Assembly: GCA_046349435.1 (NCBI GenBank)
Contig: JAXMCI010000040.1
Location: 6,350-70,349, forward strand
Direction: 5' to 3'
Source of the DNA: JAXMCI01 sp046349435
GTDB lineage: Bacteria; Pseudomonadota; Alphaproteobacteria; Dongiales; Dongiaceae
Length of the DNA stretch: 64,000 nt
Of this stretch, positions 32,360 to 43,631 are shown piece after piece. A program made the translations under genes and the position numbers. The notes below the pieces were generated by a model. The model saw nothing but the letters and a program-made list of their open reading frames with translations. It made no database searches and was not told the origin of the DNA. The number at the start of each line of letters is the position of its first letter. The stretch's first letter is position 1.

Positions 32360-32994
32360 CAGTGCCGTTCCTCCGCAATCCCGCTCATGAAGTCCGCCAT
32401 CTCGCCATAGCCGCTGAAGCGGTACTCGTAGGCGAGGCCGAGCCGCGCCGCGGCGGCGCGCGCCGCGGTCCGCAGCCCGGCATCCTCGATCTGGGCGAGG
32501 TAGACGAGCCGGCTGTAGTTGCCGAAATAGTCGTCGCGCAGCTCGGGATGCCGGTCGAGCCCGAGCCCGGCGATGATCAGCCGCTCGAAATGCCGGACCA
32601 GGTAGTCGGTCAGGAAGAAGCAGCCGGGCTCGGCGTCGGTCAGCGCGGTGAAGTCGGCGGTGCCCATGTAGAACTGGTAGCAATGCGGGCCGGGAATGCG
32701 CTCGACGCCTTCCTCGGCCAGCACCGCGTCGAGCTGGCCGCCGGTGCCGCAATCGCCGTAGAGCACGTAGAGCCGCTCGTACCGGTCGCGGTTGGCCCGG
32801 ATCTTGTCGCGCACCGCCGCCGGGATCTTCTGCGGCGTGTTGTGGAAGCCCGCCGGCAGGCAGGTGACCTCCATGTCGCGCCAGCCATGCGCCTCGATCA
32901 GCGCCAGCATCTCGCGCGCCAGCGCGCCGCAGCCGATCAGCAGCGTGCCGCGGCGGGCGGCCGGAGGAGATGGGCTGTCGGCGCCGGTCATCAT
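32359..32994 (-). CDS. DUF1638 domain protein
   Basis: A 211-residue soluble protein, first gene of the one-carbon operon. LLIGCGALAREMLALIEAHG, VTCLPAGFHNTPQKIPAAVRDKI, YVLYGDCGTGGQLDAVLAEE, and GPHCYQFYMG with GCFFLTDYLVRHFERL are the DUF1638 hallmarks, including several conserved cysteines and histidines that could bind a metal. Known DUF1638 genes sit beside corrinoid methyltransferase systems for methylated amines, so a role in corrinoid or methyl handling is likely but unproven. Two ATGs (32994, 32991) are adjacent and lack a clear ribosome-binding site. Confidence 0.87.
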   Translation of the reverse strand: MMTGADSPSPPAARRGTLLIGCGALAREMLALIEAHGWRDMEVTCLPAGFHNTPQKIPAAVRDKIRANRDRYERLYVLYGDCGTGGQLDAVLAEEGVERIPGPHCYQFYMGTADFTALTDAEPGCFFLTDYLVRHFERLIIAGLGLDRHPELRDDYFGNYSRLVYLAQIEDAGLRTAARAAAARLGLAYEYRFSGYGEMADFMSGIAEERH

Positions 32995-33403
32995 GGCCGA
33001 TATCGGTATGGGGCGCCCCCGATCAAGGCTGCGCCGGCCGCGACGGCAGTCGGCCGATTTGCGACGGGCGATGGCGGCACCAGGACAGCCGGCGCCGGCC
33101 CCGACGAGCCGCGCAGGTCATGGCTGGCGCACGCACACCGGTGCGCGGAGGCGCGACGGTGTTGTCGCTCAATCTTTACAATAGATGCCTTGCCGCCTTG
33201 CGCAGCGCAGCCTTACCTTCGCGTCTCGTGTGGGTGGGGTAGCGATGCGCCAGGGTTCCGGCCCGGAGCCCGCCTGCGGCCGAAGGCCCAGGCACCCGGC
33301 TCGACTGTCCGAGGCGGCGCGCGTTCCAGCAGTCCGCATCAGGCCGGGCAGCCGTCCCCCTGCCCCCGGCGATCCGCACGACAGGGGTGCGGCGGATGGA
33401 GGG
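32995..33403. other. Divergent intergenic stretch without a convincing gene
   Basis: About 400 bases between the one-carbon operon (leftward) and the periplasmic-protein/kinase pair (rightward). It holds a perfect 10-bp palindrome CCGATATCGG at 32997-33006 directly upstream of the DUF1638 start. Around 33163-33240 is a locally AT-richer segment. Open frames across it are not supported by ribosome-binding sites or family motifs. It must contain promoters for both directions, but no consensus pair stood out. Confidence 0.6.
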
Positions 33404-33939
33404 ATGATGCGGAACCGGACGAAGGCTTTCCTGCGCGGGCTGGCGGTGCTCGCCGCGCTCGGCGCGATCCTGCTGGCCGGCGGGACGAGCCGCGCCGCCG
33501 ATGCGCTGCCCCAGCCGACCGGCAAGGTGATCCTGACGGTGAGCGGCGCGATCGACCGGACCAACGCCCCCGGCAAGGCCCGGTTCGACCTCGCCATGCT
33601 GCAGGCGCTCGGGCTGCAGCAGATCACCACCACGACCAACTGGACGGACGGCAAGCAGGTCTTCGAGGGCGTGCTCGCCCGCAAGGTTCTGGAGGCGGTC
33701 GGCGCCCGCGGCACCACCGTGGCGGCGGCGGCGATCGACGACTACAGCGTCGACATCCCGATCGCCGACTTCAGCGAATATCCGGTGCTGCTCGCCCTGA
33801 CGATGAACGGCACGGCGATGACGGCCAAGGACAAGGGGCCGGTCTGGATCGTCTATCCGCGCGACGACTATCCGGCGCTCGCCGACCCCAAGATCGACCT
33901 GCGCTGGGTGTGGCAGCTCAAGGCCCTCGTCGTGAAGTG

Positions 33940-33940
<1 letters not shown>
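33404..33940 (+). CDS. Periplasmic protein, molybdopterin-oxidoreductase-like (SUOX-like fold) without recognised catalysis
   Basis: A 178-residue exported protein. MMRNRTKAFLRGLAVLAALG then AILLAGGTSRAADA is a signal peptide. The mature part has VILTVSGAIDRTNAPGKARFDLAML, TTTTNWTDGKQVFEGVLARKVLEAVGARG and WIVYPRDDYPAL, the pattern of small proteins related to the oxidoreductase molybdopterin-binding domain; the cofactor cysteine is not evident. GGAGGG abuts two consecutive ATGs (33404, 33407). Its stop overlaps the kinase start (TGATG), so it may provide a periplasmic sensing partner for the kinase. Confidence 0.75.
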
Positions 33941-36649
<2,709 letters not shown>

Positions 36650-36669
<20 letters not shown>

Positions 36670-37666
36670 GCGCTGCTCTCCTCCCGCCGGCCGCCGCGCG
36701 GCGGGCGATCGGGAACAGCTCCCAGCCGAAGCGGTCGGCCACCAGGCTCCACAGCCCCTGCCGGGCGCCCAGCATGATGGCGATGGCGGCGGCGCCGAGC
36801 AGCATCAGGTAGAGCCCGCCGAGATCGGCCAGGCTCTGGCGCAGCAGGAAGTAGAGGATGGTGCCGACGATCGGCCCCTCGACCCGGCCGATGCCGCCGA
36901 TCACCGTGATGAAGATGACCACCGCGGTCCAGTCGTTGACGCTCATCCCGGCGTCGGGCGAGATGCGCAGCTTCTGCAGGAAGATCAGCGCGCCCGCCAT
37001 GCCGGTGCCGGCCGCCGCCAGGACGTAGACGGCGAGCTTGAGGCGGAGCACCGAGACGCCGCTGCTCGCCGCCGCCAGCTCGTTGTCGCGGATCGCCGTC
37101 AGGGCGAGGCCGAAGCGCGAGCGCAGCAGCAGCAGGATGCCGCCCAGCACCACGACCATCAGCAGCAGCGCGGTGCCGTAGATCAGCCATTCGCGCTCCT
37201 GCCGCGAGGCCGCCATGCCGGTGACGATGGCCGCCGGCAGGCTGATGCCGGAGCCGCCGCCGAGCGCCGAGACCTGCGCCGCGCCGAGGCGGAAGACCTC
37301 GGCCACCACCCAGGTGCCGATGGCGAAGTAGGCGCCGCGCAGCCGGAACACCAGCCCGGCCACCGGCAGCGCCGCCAGCGCCGCGGCGAGCCCGGCCAGC
37401 GGGATCGCCAGCAGCGGCGGCACGCCGGCGAAGATGCAGAGCGCGAAGAGGACGTAGCCGCCGAGCCCGACGAAGGCCTGCTGCCCGGCCGAGACCAGCC
37501 CGGCATAGCCGGCCAGCAGGTTCCACAGGCTGGCCAGCACGACATAGCCATAGGCCTGGGTCAGCAGGCTGAGGCCGTTGCGGCTGGCCCAGGCGGGCGC
37601 CGATGCCAGCAGCAGCAGGATCGCCGCCGGCAGCAGCCAGAGCAGGCGGCGGCCGGGCGCGCTCAC
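36650..37666 (-). CDS. Branched-chain amino acid ABC transporter permease, LivM type
   Basis: A 338-residue permease with about nine membrane spans. GYAGLVSAGQQAFVGLGGYVL is the LivM signature, and TAIRDNELAAASSGVSVLRLKLAVYVLAA is the cytoplasmic coupling region; FITVIGGIGRVEGPIVGTILYFLLR completes the family pattern. The GTG start at 37666 overlaps the LivH stop (GTGA). Last gene of the operon; its end overlaps the convergent kinase gene. Confidence 0.9.
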
Positions 37667-38529
37667 GCCGCGGTCCTCGGGAACAGGCCCTGCGGCCGCA
37701 CCGCCAGCACGGCGAGGAAGGCGAGGTGGCCGGCCAGCAGCTGCCAGCCGGGATCGATGCGCGCGCCCACCGCCTGGGCGACGCCGAGCAGCACGCCGCC
37801 GGCGAGCGTGCCCCAGAGATTGCCGAGCCCGCCGATGATCACCGCCTCGAAGCCGAAGATCAGCCGGGTCGGCCCGATCGCCGGGTCGAAGTTGGTGCGG
37901 ATCGCGAACAGCACGCCGGCGACCGCGACGACGGCCAGCGACAGCGCCATGGCGAGCGCGAAGACGTGGCGGTTGTCGAGGCCCATCAGCTGGACGATGC
38001 GGGCGTCGTCCGAGGCGGCGCGGAAGGCGCGGCCGAGCGCGGTGCGATAGAGCAGCAGCTGCAGCAGGCCGATCACCAGCACGGCGAGGCCGAACTGCAG
38101 CAGCGGCAGGGTGCCGACCGCGAGCCCCTCGGCGAGCCGCAGGCTGGCCTCCTCGATCGGCCCGACCTGGAGGCGGCGGCTGTCGGCGGTGAAGAGGGCG
38201 AGCAGCCCGTTCTGCAGGATCACCGACAGCCCGAAGGTGACGAGCAGCGGCGGCAGCAGGTCCTCGCCCAGCGTGCGGTTGAGCAGCAGCCGCTGCAGCA
38301 GGTAGCCGATGACAGCCATCGCCGGGATCACCAGCAGCAGCGAGAGCAGCGGGTCGATGCCGGCCGCCTGGGTCGCCACCAGCGCGAGATAGGCGGCGAG
38401 CACGATCAGGTCGCCATGCGCCAGGTTGACCAGCCGCATCACCCCGAAGATCAGCGACAGCCCGGCCGCGAACATGGCGTAGAGCCCGCCCAGCAGCACC
38501 CCCTGCACGACGGCGTTGACCCACCCCAT
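37663..38529 (-). CDS. Branched-chain amino acid ABC transporter permease, LivH type
   Basis: A 288-residue permease. GLLGGLYAMFAAGLSLIFGV-like opening (VLLGGLYAMFAAGLSLIFGV) followed by MRLVNLAHGDLIVLAAYLAL is the LivH hallmark; AFRAASDDARIVQLMGLDNRHVFALAMALS is the coupling loop. The gene follows a palindromic repeat that separates it from the ATPase genes. Overlaps LivM by four bases. Confidence 0.92.
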   Translation of the reverse strand: MGWVNAVVQGVLLGGLYAMFAAGLSLIFGVMRLVNLAHGDLIVLAAYLALVATQAAGIDPLLSLLLVIPAMAVIGYLLQRLLLNRTLGEDLLPPLLVTFGLSVILQNGLLALFTADSRRLQVGPIEEASLRLAEGLAVGTLPLLQFGLAVLVIGLLQLLLYRTALGRAFRAASDDARIVQLMGLDNRHVFALAMALSLAVVAVAGVLFAIRTNFDPAIGPTRLIFGFEAVIIGGLGNLWGTLAGGVLLGVAQAVGARIDPGWQLLAGHLAFLAVLAVRPQGLFPRTAA

Positions 38530-38612
38530 CGCTAGGGCCGCCCGCGCCGGGGCGATGCGCGATGCAGGAGCTTCGTCCCAGGCAGCGATACGGCTCGCCG
38601 GCCGCTCCCCTT

Positions 38613-38690
38613 CTTGTCATGCCCGGGCTTGACCCGGGCATCCAGCTCACGGCAACCCTGGATTGCCGGGTCAAGCCCGGCAATGACGAC
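38613..38690. repeat. Dispersed palindromic element, copy 3
   Basis: About 78 bp, nearly identical to the copy at 15922-15999 (CTTGTCATGCCCGGGCTTGA at the left, GGCAATGACGAC at the right). It sits in the 211-base gap between the LivF and LivH genes of one operon. The rest of that gap shows no gene. Confidence 0.85.
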
Positions 38691-38740
38691 AGGAAACGAG
38701 CGGCGGCAGCAGGTGCGTGGCACGACCAACGACATGCTGC

Positions 38741-39448
38741 TCAGATCCCGAAATAGGCCGCGGCAATCGCCGCGGGCGTGGTGGCGGCGGCGGCGCCGGC
38801 AAGCGCGACGCGGCCCTCCTGCAGGCAGACGAAGCGGGCGGCGGCGGCGAGCGCGCGGACGATGTCCTGCTCGACGATGACGATGGCGGTGCCCTCGCCG
38901 GCGATCGCCGGCAGGCGCTCGTAGATGTCGCGCACCACGATCGGCGCCAGGCCGAGGCTGATCTCGTCGCACAGCAGCAGCCGCGGGTTGGCCATCAGCG
39001 CGCGGCCGATCGCCGCCATCTGCTGCTGGCCGCCGGACAGCACCGTGCTCCGCTGGCGGCGGCGCTCGCGCAGCACCGGGAAGAGCTGGTAGATGCGCTC
39101 CAGCCGCCACGGCCCGGGGCGGCCGGCCTGGCCGCCGATCAGCAGGTTCTCCTCGACGCTGAGCGAGGGGAAGAGGCGGCGGCCCTCCGGCACCAGGGCG
39201 ACGCCGCGCGCCACCAGCTGGAAGGCCGGCCGGTCGCCGACCGGCTCGCCGGCCAGCCGGATCGCCCGGGCGGGCGAGGGCAGCAGCCCGGCGATGCTGT
39301 TGAGCAGCGTGCTCTTGCCGGCGCCGTTGGCGCCGATCACCGCCAGCACCTCGCCGGCTTCGACCGCGAGCGAGACGCCGGAGAGCGCCCGGAAGTCGCC
39401 GTAGAAGGCGTCGAGCCCCTCGACCTCGAGCAGCGGCAGCTCAGCCAT
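38741..39448 (-). CDS. Branched-chain amino acid ABC transporter ATPase, LivF type
   Basis: A 235-residue ATPase. Walker A GANGAGKSTLLN, GVALVPEGRRLFPSLSVEENLLIG (LivF-specific region), signature LSGGQQQMAAIGRALM, Walker B LLLCDEISLGLAP. The usual Leu-Asp-Glu-Pro is Cys-Asp-Glu-Ile here, still with the catalytic Glu. Overlaps LivG by eight bases. Confidence 0.93.
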   Translation of the reverse strand: MAELPLLEVEGLDAFYGDFRALSGVSLAVEAGEVLAVIGANGAGKSTLLNSIAGLLPSPARAIRLAGEPVGDRPAFQLVARGVALVPEGRRLFPSLSVEENLLIGGQAGRPGPWRLERIYQLFPVLRERRRQRSTVLSGGQQQMAAIGRALMANPRLLLCDEISLGLAPIVVRDIYERLPAIAGEGTAIVIVEQDIVRALAAAARFVCLQEGRVALAGAAAATTPAAIAAAYFGI

Positions 39449-40178
39449 CCCCGGCGATCCCGGTATAGACCTCGGTCACCGCCGCGCTGCGCATCACCGC
39501 CGCGGGCTCGCCCGCCGCGATGAAGCGGCCGCCATGCAGCACGACCAGCCGCCCGACCACGGCGAGCAGCGCGCGCACCACATGCTCGATCCAGAGGATC
39601 GCCACGCCGCTCGCCAGCACCTCGCGGATCAGCGCGACCAGCTGCTCGCATTCCGGCTGGGTCAGCCCGCCCGCCACCTCGTCGAGCAGCAGCAGCCGCG
39701 GCTCGGTGGCGAGCGCGCGGGCGAGCTCCAGCCGCTTGCGGTCGAGCAGGGTCAGGCTGCCGGCGCGGCGGTCGGCCTGGCCGGCCAGCCCGCAGCGCTC
39801 GAGGATGGCGAGGCAGCGGCCGGTCATCGCCCCCTCGCGGCCGCCGCGGCCGCCGAAGGCGGCGGCGACCAGCAGGTTCTCCAGCACGCTCATGCCGCCG
39901 AAGGGCTGCGGCACCTGGAAGGACCGCGCCATGCCGAGCCGGCAGCGCCGCGCCGGCGGCAGCCGGGTGACGTCGGTGCCGCGGAACAGCACGCGGCCGG
40001 CGTCGAGCGGCACGGTGCCGGCGATGATGCCGAACAGCGTCGTCTTGCCGGCGCCGTTCGGCCCGACGATGCCGAGCGCCTCGCCCTCGCCGACCGCGAG
40101 GTCGAGGCCGTCGGCCACCACCACGGCGCCGTAGCGCTTGGCGACGCGCGCCAGCTCGAGGATCGTCGTGCCCGCCAC
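39441..40178 (-). CDS. Branched-chain amino acid ABC transporter ATPase, LivG type
   Basis: A 245-residue ATPase. Walker A GPNGAGKTTLFG, GMARSFQVPQPFGGMSVLENLLVAA, Walker B LLLLDEVAGGL. The ABC signature is replaced by SLTLLDRKRLELARALA, a degenerate form seen in LivG-like proteins where LSYGxQR is expected; activity may therefore depend on the LivF site. 13 bases downstream of the binding-protein gene. Confidence 0.9.
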   Translation of the reverse strand: MAGTTILELARVAKRYGAVVVADGLDLAVGEGEALGIVGPNGAGKTTLFGIIAGTVPLDAGRVLFRGTDVTRLPPARRCRLGMARSFQVPQPFGGMSVLENLLVAAAFGGRGGREGAMTGRCLAILERCGLAGQADRRAGSLTLLDRKRLELARALATEPRLLLLDEVAGGLTQPECEQLVALIREVLASGVAILWIEHVVRALLAVVGRLVVLHGGRFIAAGEPAAVMRSAAVTEVYTGIAGDG

Positions 40179-40191
40179 GCCCGCCGGCCGC

Positions 40192-41466
40192 TCAGGACAG
40201 CAGCCGGAGCGTGCCGCCGACCGGGATCTCGGGCGCGGTGGCGTTCTCGGCGATCACCAGCTCGGGCGTGCCCGATGCCAGCCGCCACTGGCCGGCCACC
40301 AGCGGCGTCCGGCAGACATTGGGCACCGGCCCGCCGCCCCAGCGCACGCGGCCGACCACCGAGCGGTAGTCGGTGGCGGCGATGGCGTCGCGGATCGCCT
40401 GCGGCCGGCCGGGATCGCGGCTGCGCCGCAGCACGTCGACCACCACCTCGAAGAGCGCGTGCTTGAAGCCGATCGGCTGGGTCCAGGGGCGCCCGGTCGC
40501 CCGGCTGTAGGCGGCGCAGAGCTCGGCCGCGCTCTCGCCGGTGAGGCCGGAGCGGAAGGGATGGCGCGGGCTCCACCAGATCTCGGTCGACAGCCCGTCG
40601 CCGCGGGCCCCGAGCGCGGCGATCGCCGAGGGGAAGAGCAGCGCCTTGCCGATGGTGACGACCTTCGGGCGGAAGCCCTGCTGCGCGGCCTGGCCCCAGA
40701 AGGTGGCGAAGTCCGGCGGCACCAGGTTGCCGGTGACGATCTCGACGCCGGCCGCCTTGAAGGCCGAGATCTGCGCGGTGAAGTCGTTGCCGTGCGGCTG
40801 GAAGCGCCCGGGATCGACCAGGGCGAAGCGCGCCCGGGCGAGCGCCGGCGGGAAGCCGAAGGCCGGGTCGCCCCAGGCATTGCCGTCGGCGTCGTTGGGG
40901 AACAGGCCGCCGACCACCCGGTTGGTGGCGACGCCGTCCCACAGCGCGAGGAAGGCGGCGACGACGTCCTCCAGGCCCCAGAAGAAGTGCCAGGTCCAGC
41001 GGAAGCCCTGCGCCGGGTCGCCCTTGCGGCCGAAGAACCAGGGCTGCCAGGGGCAGTCGGTGGTGATGCAGGGGACCTCGTTGACCTCGGCCTGGTCGGC
41101 CACCGGGTTGGTGGTGTCGGGCGTGCTCGCCGCGGTGATGATGTCGACCTGCTGGCCGAGGATCAGCTCGGAGGCCACCTCGGCGGCGCGGCTCGGGCTC
41201 GACTGGCTGTCGGCGGTGATCAGCCGGACCTCGTAGCGCCGGCCGTCGATCGCCAGCCCCGGCGCCAGGACCGCCTCGATGCGGCGGAGGACGAAGTCGT
41301 CGGCCTCGGCGAAGGCGGCGAGCGGCCCGGTGCGCGGGCTGACATGGCCGATGCGGATGACGCCGTCGGCGGCCCGCGCCCGCCGCGGCCGCAGCAGCAG
41401 CGGCGCGGCGAGGCCGGCGCCGGCGGCGAGGACCCGGCGCCGCGAGACGGGCCGGGCCGGGCTCAC
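40192..41466 (-). CDS. ABC transporter substrate-binding protein, LivK/amide-binding type
   Basis: A 424-residue periplasmic binding protein. The GTG start at 41466 overlaps the dehydrogenase stop. The N-terminus SRRRVLAAGAGLAAPLLLRP then RRARAADG is a twin-arginine-like signal. VIRIGHVSPRTGPLAAFAEADDFVL is the type-1 periplasmic binding opening, and FKAAGVEIVTGNLVPPDFATFW is the ligand-lobe motif. The enzyme encoded just upstream suggests the ligand may be a hydroxy-acid, carnitine-like or acyl compound and not necessarily a branched-chain amino acid. Confidence 0.88.
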   Translation of the reverse strand: MSPARPVSRRRVLAAGAGLAAPLLLRPRRARAADGVIRIGHVSPRTGPLAAFAEADDFVLRRIEAVLAPGLAIDGRRYEVRLITADSQSSPSRAAEVASELILGQQVDIITAASTPDTTNPVADQAEVNEVPCITTDCPWQPWFFGRKGDPAQGFRWTWHFFWGLEDVVAAFLALWDGVATNRVVGGLFPNDADGNAWGDPAFGFPPALARARFALVDPGRFQPHGNDFTAQISAFKAAGVEIVTGNLVPPDFATFWGQAAQQGFRPKVVTIGKALLFPSAIAALGARGDGLSTEIWWSPRHPFRSGLTGESAAELCAAYSRATGRPWTQPIGFKHALFEVVVDVLRRSRDPGRPQAIRDAIAATDYRSVVGRVRWGGGPVPNVCRTPLVAGQWRLASGTPELVIAENATAPEIPVGGTLRLLS

Positions 41467-42446
41467 GCCGTGCTGTCCCCGGCCGAGGCGCCAGCGGCGG
41501 CCGCCGCCGCCCGCTCGGCCTCGAGCGCGCGCTGCAGGTGCTGCCGCAGGCCGTCGCGCACCGCCGCCGCGCTCGCCGCGTCCCAGCGGCGGAAGCCCTC
41601 GCCCGTCTTCATGCCGAGACGGCCCTCGGCCACCAGCCGCTCGAGATAGGGCGACGGGCCGGTGGCGCGGCAGAGATCGGCCAGCACGATGCGGTGGATG
41701 GCGAGCGTCAGGTCGGTGCCGACCAGGTCGGCGTTCTCCAGCGGCCCGAGCACGGCCAGCCGGCGGCCGAAGCCGGCCTTGACCACGGTGTCGACGGTCT
41801 CCGCGTCGCACACCCCGGCCTCGACCAGCGCGACCGCCTCGCGCCACAGCGCGTGCTGCAGCCGGTTGCCGATGAAGCCCGGCAGGTCGCGCCGGACATG
41901 CACCGCCGTCTTGCCGGCGGCGCGATGCAGCGCCAGCGTCCGCGCCACCGTCTCCGGCGCCGTCTCGGGCGTCTCGATGACCTCGACCAGCGGCACCAGG
42001 AAGGGCGGGTTGAACCAGTGGGTGCCGAGCGTCCGGCTGCGGTCGGCCAGCCCCGCCATGATGGCGCCGATCGGGATCACCGAGGTGTTGCTGGCGAGGA
42101 TGCAGCCGGCCGGCGCCGCCGCCTCGGCCGCGGCGAAGACCGCCCGCTTGACCGCGAGATCCTCGGCGACCGCCTCGACCACGAAGTCGGCGTCGGCGAC
42201 GGTTTCCGCGACGCTCGCCGCCAGCCGCACGCGGTCGGCCGCCGCGGCGTCCTGGCCGAGCGCCGCGAGGTTGCCGCGGATCCGCTCCGGCGCCGCGGCC
42301 AGCGTTTCGGCATGGCTGTCGTGCAGCCGCACTTGATGCCCGGCGACGGCGAAGACCTGGGCGATGCCGTGCCCCATCAGCCCGGCGCCGATGATGCCGA
42401 TCCGCTCGCGTTCCGGCCCCGCCGGCGAAGTCCCCGCCATCGACAT
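41463..42446 (-). CDS. 3-hydroxyacyl-CoA dehydrogenase family protein
   Basis: A 327-residue NAD-dependent dehydrogenase. IGIIGAGLMGHGIAQVFAVAG is the Rossmann motif with a helix start; FVVEAVAEDLAVKRAVFA, ILASNTSVIPIGAI, and GTHWFNPPFLVPLVEVI carry the catalytic His region; the C-terminal dimer domain has DLPGFIGNRLQHALWREAVALVE and GMKTGEGFRRWD. L-carnitine dehydrogenases and 3-hydroxybutyryl-CoA dehydrogenases share this layout and cannot be separated by eye. The ATG at 42446 has GCAGGG at good spacing; an ATG at 42440 is also possible. First gene of the Liv-type operon. Confidence 0.85.
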   Translation of the reverse strand: MSMAGTSPAGPERERIGIIGAGLMGHGIAQVFAVAGHQVRLHDSHAETLAAAPERIRGNLAALGQDAAAADRVRLAASVAETVADADFVVEAVAEDLAVKRAVFAAAEAAAPAGCILASNTSVIPIGAIMAGLADRSRTLGTHWFNPPFLVPLVEVIETPETAPETVARTLALHRAAGKTAVHVRRDLPGFIGNRLQHALWREAVALVEAGVCDAETVDTVVKAGFGRRLAVLGPLENADLVGTDLTLAIHRIVLADLCRATGPSPYLERLVAEGRLGMKTGEGFRRWDAASAAAVRDGLRQHLQRALEAERAAAAAAGASAGDSTA

Positions 42447-42676
42447 CAAGCCCTGCCCCACGCAGCCCCGGCAGACGGGCGCGGCGGGGCCGAGGTCACC
42501 CGGCCCGCTCCTCCGGCGGCGTGAGGCGAATCTGAGCGATCAACCCCATGCCCGGCGACGATGCGACACGAGCCGTGTCGCGTTCAGGCGAGTTTTCGTC
42601 CGGCGAGGCGCCGCATCCCAGGATTTGCATCATAGCAGACGGCATGGCCGTCGGTCACGCGAGGCAAGCGGGCATG

Positions 42677-43183
42677 TCAGTCCCCCCGGTACTCGAGCAG
42701 GCCCCTGACGTCGCTCAATGTTACCATCAACGTCATCGGCTCCGCCGGAGACGGATCGAATCCGAGGGCCAGGTAGAAGGCCTTCGCCTGATCAGAAATC
42801 GCATGCACGACGATGCCGCGGATGCCGATCGTGCTCGCCGCATGCGCGACGCGCAGCGCGCAGTCGCGGAAAAGAGCACGCCCGACGCCCCTGCCCTGCT
42901 GTGACTGGTCCACGGCGAGGCGGCCCAGCACCGCCACCGGGATCGGATCGGGCATGTTCCGGCGGAACCGCCCGACGACCTCGGACGCGGTGATCGCGCC
43001 GGATGCGATGGCGTAGTACCCGACCACCCTAGCCGCATCGGCGACGACGAAAGTGCGTGATGCGCCGCTGACTTGGTTCGTGCGAGCGCGGCGTTTCAGC
43101 CACTCATCAAGGACGGCGACGCCGGATGAAAAGGAAGTGAGGTCATGTGCATCAGCCAACGGCTCCGGCGGGGAGAGCGGCAC
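42677..43183 (-). CDS. GNAT acetyltransferase, probable TacT-type toxin
   Basis: A 168-residue acetyltransferase. LGRLAVDQSQQGRGVGRALF is the acetyl-CoA binding motif A, and the N-terminus (LADAHDLTSFSSGVAVLDEW then LKRRARTNQVSGASRTFVV) is the TacT/AtaT signature. TacT-type toxins acetylate aminoacyl-tRNA and stop translation. The GTG at 43183 has GGGAG within the end of the antitoxin gene, three bases upstream. Pairing with a DUF1778 gene makes the toxin call strong. Confidence 0.88.
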   Translation of the reverse strand: MPLSPPEPLADAHDLTSFSSGVAVLDEWLKRRARTNQVSGASRTFVVADAARVVGYYAIASGAITASEVVGRFRRNMPDPIPVAVLGRLAVDQSQQGRGVGRALFRDCALRVAHAASTIGIRGIVVHAISDQAKAFYLALGFDPSPAEPMTLMVTLSDVRGLLEYRGD

Positions 43184-43186
43184 CGG

Positions 43187-43465
43187 CTACTCCCAGGGCG
43201 GTGTGGCTCGCATGGTGCGCCGCAGCCGCTCGTTCGGCTCCGGCGGCTCGTCGAGACGCGCCAGAAACTGTGCAAAGGCTTGCGGGCTGACGGCAAAGAT
43301 CGTGCGGTCGAGCAGCGCTTCCTCGGCTGCGTGCCGAGCGGCCTCGAGCACGAAATCCGTGCGCGTCCTGCCGGTAAGCGCAGCGGCACGATCGATCAGC
43401 CCGCGATCCTCAGGCTTGATGCGGAGGTTCAGGGCCTCGCGGCGGGTCGGCGGTGCAATAGCCAT
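43187..43465 (-). CDS. DUF1778 (TacA-type) antitoxin
   Basis: A 92-residue antitoxin. The N-terminal ribbon-helix-helix is TRREALNLRIKPEDRGLIDRAAAL, and the middle TGRTRTDFVLEAARHAAEEALLDRTIF is the DUF1778 signature. The C-terminal half neutralises the toxin. The ATG at 43465 has a GAGGAT site; an upstream extension to 43513 would run into the promoter palindrome. It should repress its own operon together with the toxin. Confidence 0.88.
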   Translation of the reverse strand: MAIAPPTRREALNLRIKPEDRGLIDRAAALTGRTRTDFVLEAARHAAEEALLDRTIFAVSPQAFAQFLARLDEPPEPNERLRRTMRATPPWE

Positions 43466-43497
43466 GAGATCATCCTCTTCGGGCCATGTACCATGGC

Positions 43498-43516
43498 GTA
43501 ATGTTCTTGTCATTAC
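43498..43516. promoter_or_regulatory. Operator candidate of the toxin-antitoxin operon
   Basis: GTAATG-(7)-CATTAC is a perfect inverted repeat with six-base arms, 33 bases before the antitoxin start. On the minus strand it overlaps a possible -35 (ATGACA, 17 bases before TACATG). Ribbon-helix-helix antitoxins typically bind such sites. Confidence 0.5.
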
Positions 43517-43631
43517 AGACGTGGAGCTTGGCTGGAGATCGCACCCGCTGTTCGGCCGCGCGCCACAGCCGAGGCGGGTGAGCCAAATAGCGCGCGGGCC
43601 GCCAGCGTCGCGTCGCGCCAGGCGAGGCCTC

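Noticed and set aside
33162..33310. Promoter pair and repeat in the gap before the periplasmic protein
   Set aside because: TTGTCG and TTTACA/TACAAT boxes are present but at wrong spacings, and no second copy of the segment was found in this window.
32362..33939. Upstream extension of the kinase frame by ~526 codons
   Set aside because: The extension is antisense to DUF1638 and crosses the periplasmic-protein gene; the TGATG junction at 33940 and the TM1 segment mark the real start.
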